From NCBI GenBank assembly GCA_011009095.1, contig VTPC01000842.1, positions 683,424 to 747,423 of the forward strand: a DNA stretch of 64,000 nucleotides, given 5' to 3'. This DNA is from Ignelater luminosus (lineage: Eukaryota; Arthropoda; Insecta; Coleoptera; Elateridae). The notes under the pieces were generated by a model, which saw only the letters and a program-made list of their open reading frames with translations, made no database searches and was not told the DNA's origin. Both the position numbers and the translations under genes were made by a program. This document shows, in pieces, positions 10,901 to 23,100 of this stretch; the first letter of the stretch is position 1, and each line of letters begins with the position of its first letter.

Positions 10901-12287
10901 CCTCTTGGTGATCTTTGTTCTGCTCGGAGATCTACTATAGTGCTTACGGCTCCAGCTTGGAGAACGAGAAATTCTTCTATGAACAGGACTCCTACTGCGC
11001 GATCTTCTCCGCCTCTCGCGTATTATTTCCTTTTCTTTTCTATGCCGTCGATGGTTGGTATCCCGTTCTAGTTTTCTACGCTTTCGGGATGGGGACATAC
11101 TAGAACGAGCAACTATGTGATGATAATTACTAGGTTCAGGGCTAGGATTTCGAAATGGTGAAGATTTTACTGGTGACAAACTTTGTTTCGAACTACCCTG
11201 ATCTAGTGATGGTTCGTCTGCTTCAATTTCAATAGGTGATGGATTCAAACTGCTGGGTTGAGTAACATCTATAGGTTCAAGAAGTGAATTATGATTAGCA
11301 GCTTTCAAGGGCACCAATGGTGGTGTATGAGGTGATTCACGAGGGGTTATATTGTCCTTCAAATTCTTTCTCAATGGAGGTGTGATTGGTTTAGGACTAG
11401 GAGATTTGGGTTTTTTCTTCTGGTTCGGGAGATGCTATATGACTATCATTAGAAACAGGTGAACATTCATTTGTAGCTATGTTATCTATGAGAATAGGAG
11501 ACTCATGTACTACTCGATCTGGCACTGGTTGTTCCCAGTCTGAAAGTGGTTCGCCGTCGGGGTCGAGGCGAGGTGAAGATTTCTTATTAGTCTTATGAGG
11601 TGGAGTAACCGGCGAGGCTGGTGAGGCAGTATCTACACTTTCTAAACTAGAACTTCGTGATCGATGCTTTCTCTTTCTTTTTCGTTTTCTTTTATCTTTC
11701 TTCCGTTTTCTTTCTCTTTTCTTTTTCTTACGTCTCTCAAGATTTTCATACTCTGCATTATATTGGGGAGACGAAAGAGTCTGCCTATACTCTTGTAATG
11801 GAGAAACATCTAGCTTCTTTCGATGCCTTATTTCACTAGATCGGGAAGATCTTGAAGAAACGGAACGTCTTCTTTCTCGTCGTTCAGCCACAGGGGATGG
11901 GGAACGAGCCATAGCTGAAGGATCATATCTATGTACACGTCGACTAGGTGAATAATGTGACTGTCTGCTTAAATAGAAATCTTCCTCAACCAGTCGGCTA
12001 CTGTGTGAATGCCGACTGCTTGTATTATAATAACCACTTCTATGCATTGAATGGCTACTTAATTCACAATCATCACTAAAACTACGAACACTTTCTCCAC
12101 TTTGTATTTCACCAGCTTCAGGACCTGATAAATCTTCTGAACTCACATCAGAATACTCAACTAACGGCTTTGCAGTTGTCTTGATCACTATGTTAGTATT
12201 ATCTGGACTTTCAACGTCTCGAGACTTACGTTTCTTTGGTGGTCGTTTAGGTTTCTCTCTATGTTTACCATGTCGACTTTTTTCCAT
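7939..12287 (-). CDS. Cdk12: CDK12/CDK13-type cyclin-dependent kinase, 3' exons missing
   Basis: Cyclin K-dependent kinase that phosphorylates the RNA polymerase II C-terminal domain (family knowledge). Exons: 12287-10836, 10152-9422, 9265-9044, 8987-8782, 8720-8524, 8467-8263, 8207-7939, all with GT..AG borders and matching phases. The first two encode an Arg/Ser-rich region (~1-490) and a proline-rich region (~570-725). The kinase follows: glycine loop IGEGTYGQVY, VALKK lysine, PITAVRE helix (PITAIRE in human CDK12), [18 protein letters not shown] and [16 protein letters not shown]. The domain is close to human CDK12 throughout. Two oddities. The first exon needs one base removed from an A6 run (plus-strand T6, 11411-11416) to stay open. 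The last exon ends in phase 2 at donor GTATGT (7938), but the expected WQDCHELWSK-type exon was not found between 1 and 7900, so it probably lies beyond the window. Confidence 0.93.
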
Positions 12288-12358
12288 TTTAGGTAAAATC
12301 CGAACTGATCCAGCACATAGTACTTAGTGCTGATTCACTACCATCCCCTGGTAGTATC

Positions 12359-12830
12359 CTGAAAAACCACCTCATAGTAGTAATTATCATTTTCTAGAGA
12401 ATTATTTGTGGTTATGTTAGGGTGGCACACATGAGGGGGAGGATGAATCCATTTTCCCTGAACTGAATAATTAACTATTAAAATTTTCGTTAGAGCAAAA
12501 TAATTTTATGAAATGTCCAAACCGTAAAATAGCAATTCATGACGTATAAAAAACAAATTCCGGAATTTTATACTTCGTTGACGTACGTGACCTTGAATGA
12601 CGACGACGGTTTTTGGGTGGGTCGTTAACTGTTGAAATGTGCACGAAAAAACCTCCCTGTTGAAGAAACGAACTAATATTAGGGTAAATACAAACTAGAC
12701 TTACCCAGTAATACAAATATCCTTAATCCAAATACGTAAACAACACGCACAGTTCACAACACGACTTTAATACTAAACTTTTTACAGGTCATTTAAGGTT
12801 CTTTCTTTCGAGCTTTTTGTGGTTTAATCA
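12359..12830 (-). promoter_or_regulatory. Probable 5' UTR exon and promoter side of the CDK12-like gene
   Basis: On the minus strand a good acceptor (GGTTTTTCAG, ending 12359) precedes the ATG exon, making its 5' part (12358-12288) untranslated. Upstream, ACTGG|GTAAGT gives a donor with the exon ending at 12705. The sequence from about 12830 to 12705 would be a non-coding first exon. No TATA box or initiator could be assigned with confidence. Confidence 0.4.
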
Positions 12831-14180
12831 GTTGATACTTTTAAAAAATAATATTTCAGAGAATGTCCTTAGGTTTAGTAATTTGCTCTAATCAGTTTCA
12901 TAATAATTGATGTAATATAAATCATGGATAAAAAGTCAGAATTTGTGAAAATTTGTAGGCGATCCAAGTACAAACGCCATTTGCATTGCTATTTCTATTT
13001 TTTCCCGCAGCAGCCCCTGACGTCACTACTGCCGACATCAAATTAGTACCATCAAAATAGGTAAAATGAAGTATTTCTTCCCAAAACTGACTTTAAATAG
13101 ACTAGAGAGTACGTAGTCTTGGTTTAAACAAATATATTTAGTTAATAATATTGCGAAATATTGCATTTGTACATAAAATGCAAAAATCTAGGGAGATTTC
13201 TATACTTACGCAGTTCGAGTACAGATGGCGCCAGATTCGCAGCGGGACGCTTGATATGCGGGAGATTTAAACTCTTAATTACATTTTATGAATTTTAAAT
13301 TGAATGAATTGCGCATCCATATGAATAACTGACGAAAAATATAGAGATTGAAAGTAAAACACAATATTTAAATATAGAAACATATTTTTATTATGAAAAA
13401 TAACAGCTTCTTTTATATACAAAACAGCAATGATATATAAAAATGTAAATGTCTTTCTTTTTTCTAAAATAAACAATAAAAAAGATTTTATTTCGATAAT
13501 AATTTGGCTTTAAAAAATTATTTCTTTGACTTCTAACATCACATAGTTCTTTTAGGGAATGATACGAACATTTCTTAGTTTATTTTAACACCAATAAATT
13601 CTTTTTTTTTACTAATAATAAAGGCATATAATTGCTTTGGCTGACCATTTCATTTCTGTAATTTTTAGTTTTCAATTTCAGTAGATCTAAGGCTATAAAA
13701 GCTTTTCAATGATAAAAAAGCTTCGCAAATTTCTGAATTCTAATATTAGAAATTTTGTCATCTTGATATTGTCAGAATATATTAATTTTATATATTATAG
13801 CGCTAAAATAATATTTTATACTATATTAGAGCATACATTAAATAAATATATACAGTCCTTGTAACAGATGAGATAAAAGCAGCGACTTTATTGCTAGCAT
13901 AACTTGGAAATACGTTAATTCATCTATTAAAGTATTTCAAATGATAATATCTAATCACTACTCTCATTTCATCTGCATGAATTTATATACATAATTATTA
14001 ATTGACATGTTACTTATTATTCTAACAGCGAGGAAAAAGAAGTATTAAAATAAATTATAAAATATAAAACCATTTTGTGAGTTTTTTACTTCCGGTCTTG
14101 TAGATCAGAACTGTTGTTGAATATTTTTAGTTTAATAAATATAATTAAAAGTAAAACAGATATTACCTAAAAATGTCAAA
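12831..14180. other. Intergenic DNA plus 3' UTR of the formin
   Basis: Between the kinase promoter side and the formin stop codon. On the minus strand AATAAA-type signals occur, for example near 13888, so a formin 3' UTR of a few hundred bases is plausible. A GATGGCGCC word at 13226 recurs elsewhere in the window. No other gene is seen. Confidence 0.45.
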
Positions 14181-17100
14181 TTAAAATTCCATTTCTTCCA
14201 TAGTTTTAGAGAGCCTATTGTTGTCAATACGACGACGTTGACTTCTTCGAACAGCATCTGCTCTTCTGTATGGTTCACTTTTTAATCCCAATAGTATATC
14301 TTCTAAAGCTCCATTGTACACTTCATCCTGCTGAAGGAGCTTCTTTTCTTGTACCATTCTTGTTTTATGTTTTAATTCATTTATTACCGCTTCCTATTGA
14401 AAAAAATTTTAAATGAAATGCTAAACATAAAATGCGTGCAATGTTGGTGTTGGGATGATAAATGTCTTATTAGGCCTTATAGTCAATTAAAAGAAAATCC
14501 AGTTTTCGAGCTACACAAGAAGCTAGAGGTTTGGAGGATCTTTAAATTTTAACAATAATTCTAAACAGTGACCAGTCCACTAGAAGGGGTGTTTCAGTGA
14601 GAAAATCTCATTGAAACTATTTGTAGATTTCAAAAATCACACCGATCTATATTTATTTGTACGTATTTTAACATAACACTTGCATATTTTATTCATGCAA
14701 TTAAAACAATCACAGATCTACTATAAACTATAAAAGCATATAATTAGTACAGCTAAAGAACAAAAAAAAACCAGAATTAATGTGAAGTTATAAAATATTA
14801 TAATTTAATTAAAAATATTACAAGCATATTTATAAGACATAATACTTTCTTTTTAATAAATAAAATGTATGTACACAAAATAGTTCAAAATAAAATGCAA
14901 AAGCAACACACAACACAACATAAATGAGTGTAGTAAAAGCAAACTCGAAATAATTAATTTGTCACCATGCAGTACTGATTCTGGGGATTAAGTTTTAAAA
15001 CCTCTTTTAGTGTAACATGAGGCAAATCAATTACCTGCTGTTTCTTCTGATTAATCTTGTTTTTCTTTGCAACATCTTCATTTACTTTGTTTGAATTCTG
15101 TGCTGCTAATTCTAACCTCCGCCTCTGCTCATTCTCTTGATCTGCAACCTAATTTAACAACCAATTATAATTCAATTTATTAATGATATTAAAAGTAAAA
15201 TAAAAAAAGGGTAGGTATGATTTTAGATTATACATTACCAATCTTGAACTATTGCTTTTATTAAATTGGTTGAAGTTCTAGATTTATAATCAATAAATTA
15301 ATTGACAATCAGCAGAATAATTTCCAAATGCTAACCTAACCTAGAGTTCCTAAATGTTATCAATTGTTACATTGAGGAACTCAGGGCTTCCACAAGCTGC
15401 GATACATGAAAAAAGTGAGTGAATTTAGCAAATAAAGTGAGAAATAGTAAATAACTAGGCAGGGCTTTAGATGGAACGAAGCAGGTGCCACTATAACAAT
15501 ACAAAAATCCCCAACTTCAAAAATTCTTAAAATAATAATGTTTATGTCCACAAGTTCCGCTGACGAGCTACCAGCAATGTCAGTAATTACTTGCTTGCAA
15601 ACGAATGCTGCCAACCAACCACCAATTTTACGTTGCCAATAGCTTGCTGCTTGCTTGTGAACATAAGTAATCTTTTATGCTGTAGGTAAAAATCACCAAC
15701 AAACAGGTGGCATTAAACTTTGTCAAAATGTATCGAAATAAGGGAGGAAAGACTATTTATTATAGCTATAAGCAACATTGCCAAAGCTGGCATAAATTTC
15801 CAAATTTGAAAATTTATAATATTTATTATTGCTTCTAACAATACATTTCACTGTTGTGGCAGCAGTGATAAATAATAGCATATTGTGAAAGGTAGGTCAT
15901 CACATACGTTTTCCCCAACAAATTCGATCACAAATAATACCGAGAAATATGAACCTTCAAGAACAATTTCACAATTTCCTGATTTCCAACATAAATTGTC
16001 CTAAAATAATAGAAATAGCATTGCCTACATTAATCTAACCTTAATTTTTTCAGTCACAAATGGTTGCTAATAGAAAGACCTGCCTTTCACAGAGCATCAC
16101 TATTATTTACAGACCTTGGTTTTTTTCCAATGTGTCAAGGAAAATATGCAACAAACGGAAAATTCTTTTTTATCAATTTCTCAGGAAACTTTTTTATTTA
16201 TGAAATTTTGTACTTACTCCAAAGCTTGCAGTAACAGAAATAAAACTTGGATTATTATCAACAATAATAAAGCAAACTCAAAAAAACATAATTTTTTCAT
16301 TAAAAAATGACCAAAATCTTTAATTTATCCCCAATAAATTCCCACTTTTTTAAGATTCTCACTAATTTCCCCATCAAGTTCAAAAATTTGGGGAAAATTT
16401 CCATATCTTGCAACACTGCAATACTCACAACTTATCTTCAATTTTCATTTTGTGCTTCCTTGTAGAGCCCTGTATGGGCCAGAATTATCAGGCCTGGACC
16501 AGCCAGGTCCAACTGCACCTTCTTGATCAGCCCGACAGGCCTGAATAGCCCAAGACGCCCAAATGACACGAGAGGTCTGGTAGGGTCGACAGAAAAGGCC
16601 CAGGAGCCAAGAAATCCAAAAGGCTCAACAGGCTCGAGAAATCAAAACAGCCTGATAGACTCAAAGGGTCAAGAAGTCCAAAAGGCCTGACAGACTCGAT
16701 GGCCCCGGGAGGGCCGAGAGATCAAAATGGCCTGATAGACTAGAGAAACCTGAAGAGTCGAGAAGTTCAAATGGCCCAACAGCCCTACAGACCGGAGAAA
16801 CCCAAAGGGCTGTGAAGTGCAAAAAACCTTAATGGCCCGATAGGGCCGAGAGATCATAAGGGCTTAATAGACTGGAGAAAGCTGAAGGGCCAAGATGTTC
16901 AAAAGGCCTAACAGATCCGTATAGTCCGACAGGGCTGAGAAATCAAAATGGCCTGATAGACTGGAGAGATCCGATGGACCAAGAAGTTCAAAAGGCCTGA
17001 CGGCCCGAACAGCCCTATAGACCCAAGAAGCCTGAAGGACTGTGTAGATCAAAAGTCCAGGCAGACCCATATGGCCTGACAGGGCTGAGAGATCAAAACG

Positions 17101-20100
17101 TCCTGATAAGACTGGAGAGACCCGAAGGACCAAGAACAGCCCTACAGACCCGAGAAGCCTGAAGCACTGTGCTGCCGTCATAAGGAAAAACCACGTATTC
17201 AACATTTTTTTCGAAATTAATGTATTATATGCATATAACTCTAATACAGTTTTTAAACAGATTTACGAAGAAAAAAACCTGTATTCTAATATGGTTTCTA
17301 TAATTTCTGATCACTATTTCCACGTATTTGCACAATGTTAAGCCTTGATACTAAGTAAAAATCACGTAGTATTTACTATGTGCTTAGAAATAACCGCGTA
17401 AACGAGAAGCACGTACATGTTTCTTCCCTAGCAACGCGTTTATACGTGTTTGTTACTTAGTATCATATTATAGTTTCTGCACTTTCGCACTTATTTATTT
17501 AGGGAGCTTATTTGTTTAGTCTTGCGCGGTCTTTTGCACTAATATTTTGTCAAATGTTGTCCTGGCATGAGCAGAAAATGTTTGTTTTACATAATACATC
17601 AAAAAATGAAGTGCACAGGCGATATAAACCGGATACTGAAGGATGCTATAGAAAAATGTCCACATACCGATACTTTTTTAAGGATGAAACGAATAAGAAG
17701 ATAGCTGTGTGTAAAAAATTCTTTTTGACAACGCTAGGATTTAAGACAAATTGTGACTGGATTATAAGTAATATATATAACAAGACTTCCCTTGATCCCC
17801 TAAACGTTAAGGACGAAAGAGGACGTCAACCATGTCCTAAAAAATTGCCAAACAATGATATAAAAAAACACATAATGAGTTTTAATCCTACAAACTCACA
17901 CTATCGAAGAGAACATGCACCTCTAAGACTTTATCTTCCCAGTGACATAAATGAATCATTGATGTACAATGATTTTAAGGAAAAATTTTCTAATCTAATG
18001 TGTTCGTATGATTTATATTGACAAGAAGTAAAAAAACTAAATCTCGCGTTTACGAAACTTGGAAATGAAGAGTGCGAAGAAATATGCGAAGAATACTATT
18101 TTCATGATATGTCACACCAAGCAGTCGTTAGATGATAATAATTGCAAGATATGCAAACTCTGGAAGAAACATTTGAATTACATAGAATATACAAGAACAG
18201 CCTATAAAAAGGATATTGAAGAAATGAACAACAGAAACGCCACTGAAAACGACTTTCTAGCTGTATCTGCTGACCTTCAAAAGGTCATTATGTTACTTCG
18301 CATTAATATGTTTAAGAAAGTTCTTTTCACAAAAAGAATTAGTGTTTATAATGAGAGTTTCGTGCTCTTAGGCACTCAAGAGAAACATTTTCCATTGGCC
18401 GTTCTATGGCATGAAGGGATTGCTGGAAGAAAACAAGAAGAAATCATCAGCAGCTTTCATCTGTTTTTAAAAGCCAACAGGGACACAAAAGAAGTAATAA
18501 TTTGGACAGACAACTGCGCAAGTCAAAATAAAAATTGGACCTTTATCAGTTCCTTCATTTACCTTATTAACAGTGATCAAATCCGTATAGAAAAACTCCA
18601 TTTGAAATACTTTTGACCTGGTCATAGTTGTATGTCCGCAGACAGTTTTCATCACCAGGTAGAATTAAGCCTTAAAAAACAAAAAAAAAAACTTATGATT
18701 TTAATGATTTTACTCAAGCTATCAAAACTGCCAATAATGGCAAAGTAACGGTTAAATGCATTAATATCAGTCAAATAGCCGACTGGAAAAACTGTACCTC
18801 AATTACAAAAATTAACAGAATGGAACCTAGACCATATTTAAGAAATATTTCAGAACTGATATTCAGAAAAAGAACACTATTAGTCAGCTACAGAACTTTT
18901 GAAAGTGACACATTTACCGACATTGGCATTCTTCAGGAGAAGTATAAAAGAAACATAAAACTTATGCAACCCACTTTTAGAAACTTGCCATGTGGAGTAG
19001 CCGAGAAGAAAAAAATCTATATTACAAAATTTGGGCCCGTTGATGCCTGACACAAGGCTTGCCTTCTGGAAAAGCCTTGAAATTGGCAAAGAACAAACTA
19101 ATTAAAACTTTTCTTTTAGAGAGATAAGATTCAATAATTATTCGTTCATGTTAAAATGTAGGTCTCAATAAATATTATATACGAGTACATATAAAAAAAT
19201 TGTTTAATTTTAAAATTCTTGAATAAATAAAAAATATATATATAAAACCAAAGAATTACGTATAATTTTAAAAAACACATATTTACAAGAAAAGTATACA
19301 AAAAATGTGTGTTTTATAATAAAATTTTCAAAAATACGACATAACTTGCAAGAAAAATTGCATATATTGCTAAACAAAGAACATGTATATGCCTAACACT
19401 ACGGAAAAACCTCGTACGCTATTGTTTTAGTAATGATATACGCGATTTTTCCTAAGCATTAAGCATATATGTGTTTCTTGTTTAGCAATATATACGATTT
19501 TTGTTGCAAGTTATGCCGTATTTTTGAAAATTTTATTATAAAACACACATTTTTTGTATACTTTTCTTTTCCTTATAATATATTGCTTATATTTTTATAA
19601 TTAATTTTTTGAGACAAGTTGCACTGGACCATACATTTATATTCATGTTTTATAACAACACAAAGTTTTCATCGTCTCTATCTCAATTTTAGCATTTTAT
19701 TGATTACATGTTTTTTCCTAATGACGGCAGTGTGAAGATCAAAAGTTTTGACAGATCTGTTTGGCCCGACAGGGCCAAGAGATCAAAACAGCCTGATAGA
19801 CTGGAGAGAACTGAAGAACCAAGAAGTTCAAAAAGCCCAACGGCTCAAACAGCCCTATAGACTTAAGAAGTTCAAAAGGCCTGATAGACCTGTATGGCTC
19901 GACAGGGCCAATAAGTCCAACAGGCTCCAACAGCTCAACAGGCCCGATGAGACTGAACAGCTCAAGAGGTTCGAATGGCCCTATATGTTTAAACTGAGGC
20001 CCGGTCTGACCTGAACCCGAGCTTCGGGCCGACCCAAACCGAGTTTTGACCCGGGTTGTGTAAAAGCCTGACTAGAAAACCCCACCAGTGCAGGCCTCTA

Positions 20101-23100
20101 CCTTCTCGACCAAACTTTTATAATTAGTTACATATTTTAACAATAATACAAATACTCATGATGTAAAGTCCTATAACTAGATATTCAATTTTTTTCTTTC
20201 TTGCTAAGATACTCTATTTTAGTGGGTTATAAAAATAGCCAAAATTTGTCTCTCACCATTTAGAAACAGTGGGAGATGAATTTTCGTTTTTCATTTATCT
20301 ACGTATTCATGTATTAACTTACTTAATTCAAAATTCAAGGTTAACTATTAATAAATTGATTATAAACTAAATTCAACCATGAGATCAATTTAGTGTTCTT
20401 CAACAATGCATACAAGGCGTTAACAAATAACATCAACAAACTAATAAAGGTAGGTTTCTAAGAATCATAGAAGGTTTCTTCTGAACCTCTGGTCAATTCG
20501 TCTTAGTTATGAAGTAATCGGCATTCAAAATATCAATATTCTATTAAGAAGAATTATAGGGAAATACCTTCCGCATGTTTTAAACTACTTTTGATTATAC
20601 AGAGTGTTCTCTGCAGCTGAGACACATTAAATTAAAAGTTTCTCTTTATTTTTCTTCTGATGTTACGTATCTCACTATAGAGTACACCTCATACAATTAA
20701 AAGTAAGTTTAGAATGTCTGGAAGACAATTTCTTTTAAAAAGAATTTTTGATATTTTGGCACATAATGACAATGTACCCAAAAATCAACATTACTGTACA
20801 TAACTTTTGAAGACTGATTACTCCGTAACAAGACCAATTCCCCATAGGTTCCATTTAAAAATATTCGTCACCACAGATTTATCTTATCAGTTTGATGGTA
20901 TTATTCATTAACATCCTGTATACATTTTTATAAATCAGATTTTATCTGTTTTGCAAAGCAAGGATTAATAATCGGACTTTTGCTTTTCTTCAGTTTATCA
21001 ACCCTTTTGAATGTACCTTTTCAAACTTAATTTTAATCTAATCAATTATTTGTAATGAAGATTTCCATAAAACAAATCGTATATTTTAAAAGCAACATTT
21101 AATTGTGAAATAATATAATTAATTTATTCATACAGATTTTTAAAAACTTGCATTTCAAACTAAATTAGTTAAAATAGTGATAAGATTTTTAAAATAGTAA
21201 CTTATAGTGAGTTATTTTTAAGAAGAGCTTGTGAAAGTCCTGGAAACTTTAACCTAACTTAGATGATGAGAATGATGCATCCTAATCCCTTATTATTCAA
21301 ATAAGATTTTTTTTTAATTATTTAAATGTAAAATCTTTATAATACACAATGATATTCAAACTTACCTTAAATGCTTTTGCAAACCGAACGAGCAAAGAGA
21401 AGAAAGTATTTGCATCTGTAGTGCGAGAAGATTCAGCAAAATATTCTACACATTCCCTAAATGATTCTTGTGCAGCTTTTGTGTCATTTCTCAAACGCCG
21501 CAGTTTCTCTTCAGAATTTCCTAAGAAATCTCGGAGAACCATACTCTGAGCACCTTTGCCACGCGTATCCGCTTCTTTACGTACTGTTTCCATGCCTTTT
21601 TCTAGTTCATGCACGTCTGTTACTATATTTTCTAGTGACACTATGATTGAAATGAAAAGAATTAAAATAGATTTCAGTGTTTTTGTGGTAAAATTTGCAA
21701 CTCACCGACAGCAGCTTTCTCAATATACAGAAGTTCAGATTCAAAATTCACTAATTCAGGAAACTTTTGTCTAATAGTTGCCACAATATAATGAAGAAGG
21801 CACATTCGTTTATCTGTTGATTTAATATCTAATAATGATTCTAATGATTGTAATTTAAAACCATATGCTGGTCCTCTTCTACTACTATTTAAATAATTTC
21901 CAAAAGCTAAGATTATTTCTAAAACAGATCGTAATTTTTTTGAGTTTTTTACTGAATTGGATCCTGAGATTACGGCATGAATTTGCTAAAAAGACAAAAT
22001 GAATGAATTAATTAGATACACAAAATCAAAACTATGATTCTTCTTACAGGTGCTATTAAATGTATGTTATCGTAAAAGTTGCCTATGTAGCTCATAATTG
22101 ACAATTTTGCCGATATTCTTTCCACCCTCGTCAGATGCATTAAGAATTTATCTTCTTCCGTTAAAATATTGACATTTTTCCTTTCATTAACATATTCACG
22201 ATATGCTTTACATTCTTGTTCTGTAGGAACCATTCTTTGTAATAACTCCACATTATCTAACGATAATTGCTTTAAATCTAATGAATTAATTGCATTTATA
22301 ACCTTATCTATTGGCATTTCTAATTTTCTTCTTGATATTGCTGTTATAAATAATAGCAATAATTAATAAATAATTATCAATAAATAATAAATTAATAAGC
22401 TTTACCTATATTCCTTAATCGAGTATGTTCTAATAATGTAACATTTTCTGGTTTCTTAAACCGTTTACTAGGGAATGTAGATAAGCCGTCCACCTCATTT
22501 GATGTACTATTTAAGAGACCGATACTACCAATCTTGAATCTTTCTTCAAAATCGACAAAATCGATAGTATTATGTAATTTATCATCGTCCAGTTCGTTAA
22601 ATATTGTACCACGAACTTGATTGGGTTTAAGTGGAATCCAATTGACTGTAGGCAGTTTGTACTTTGTCTGAACTTTACGTTTAATGGTCATAGCACCATC
22701 TGGAGCTTGCATGAGTCCAGCAGGTGGAGGAGGAACAGGAATAGAGGAAATCCTTTGTGGAGGCGGTGGTGGACAAGGAGGAGGTGGAGGTGGCGCAGGA
22801 GCAGGTGGTGCTGCTATCACAGGCGTGTTGGATTCAGTTGAATCTGCCGATGAACTAGGTGGCGTCATCTGTAGAATTTCGGCCAATCCAGCAACTGTAA
22901 TAGAAAACAACAATAATTTTCATAAAGACATATTATATTAAATTAATTTACTTGAAGCTCCTTTAGGTAAACTTTTAGTAAGGGTTTCCAACTGTAATAT
23001 TTTGGATTCCAGCAAGGATTGTCTATTTTTAGATTCCTGTTCGTGATGTTGAACAGCTCGACGAAGTGTACTGACTTCTTCATCTACTTGCCTTCTATTT

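Larger units (their letters stand above)
17172..19730 (+). mobile_element. Sola/DUF7869-like DNA transposon nested in GG element A
   Basis: The ends CTGCCGTCATAAGGAAAAA (left) and the inverse of CTGCCGTCATTAGGAAAAA (right) are terminal inverted repeats, extending imperfectly for about 30 bp. A TGTG duplication flanks them (17168-17171 and 19731-19734). Removing the element and one TGTG restores CACTGTGAAGATCAAAAG, matching the GG repeat nearby (CTGTGTAGATCAAAAG at about 17040). The 2559-bp interior has a decayed transposase-like gene and a long hairpin near the right end. The 4-bp duplication suits the Sola superfamily, but that assignment is inference. Confidence 0.8.
16462..20101. mobile_element. 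GG-family repeat element A, split by a nested transposon
   Basis: Two GC-rich, purine-skewed blocks (16462-17171 and 19731-20101) made of irregular units around GGCCTGATAGACTGGAG and GGCCCGACAGGGCCGAGAGA at 80-150 bp spacing. The outer ends are imperfect inverted copies of GTAGAGNCCTGCANNGG (left GTAGAGCCCTGTATGGGCC, right CCAGTGCAGGCCTCTAC). The same ends and wording recur in elements at 37526, 49112, 50105 and 54421, so this is one dispersed family. The frames here are by-products of base bias. The element was broken by the Sola-like transposon at 17172-19730. Confidence 0.75.

Noticed and set aside
16462..17171. CRISPR-like interpretation of the regularly worded GG repeats
   Set aside because: Unit spacing is irregular (about 80-150 bp), units are degenerate, and the genome is animal.
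16669..17205. Minus-strand Leu/Ser/Gly-rich frames in GG element A, and similar ones at 19739-20014, 37472-37743, 49095-49480 and 54908-55261
   Set aside because: Produced by the repetitive GC-rich wording of the GG family, with no conserved reading frame among copies.
22617..22941. Plus-strand Gly-rich frames
   Set aside because: Antisense of the formin FH1 proline codons.
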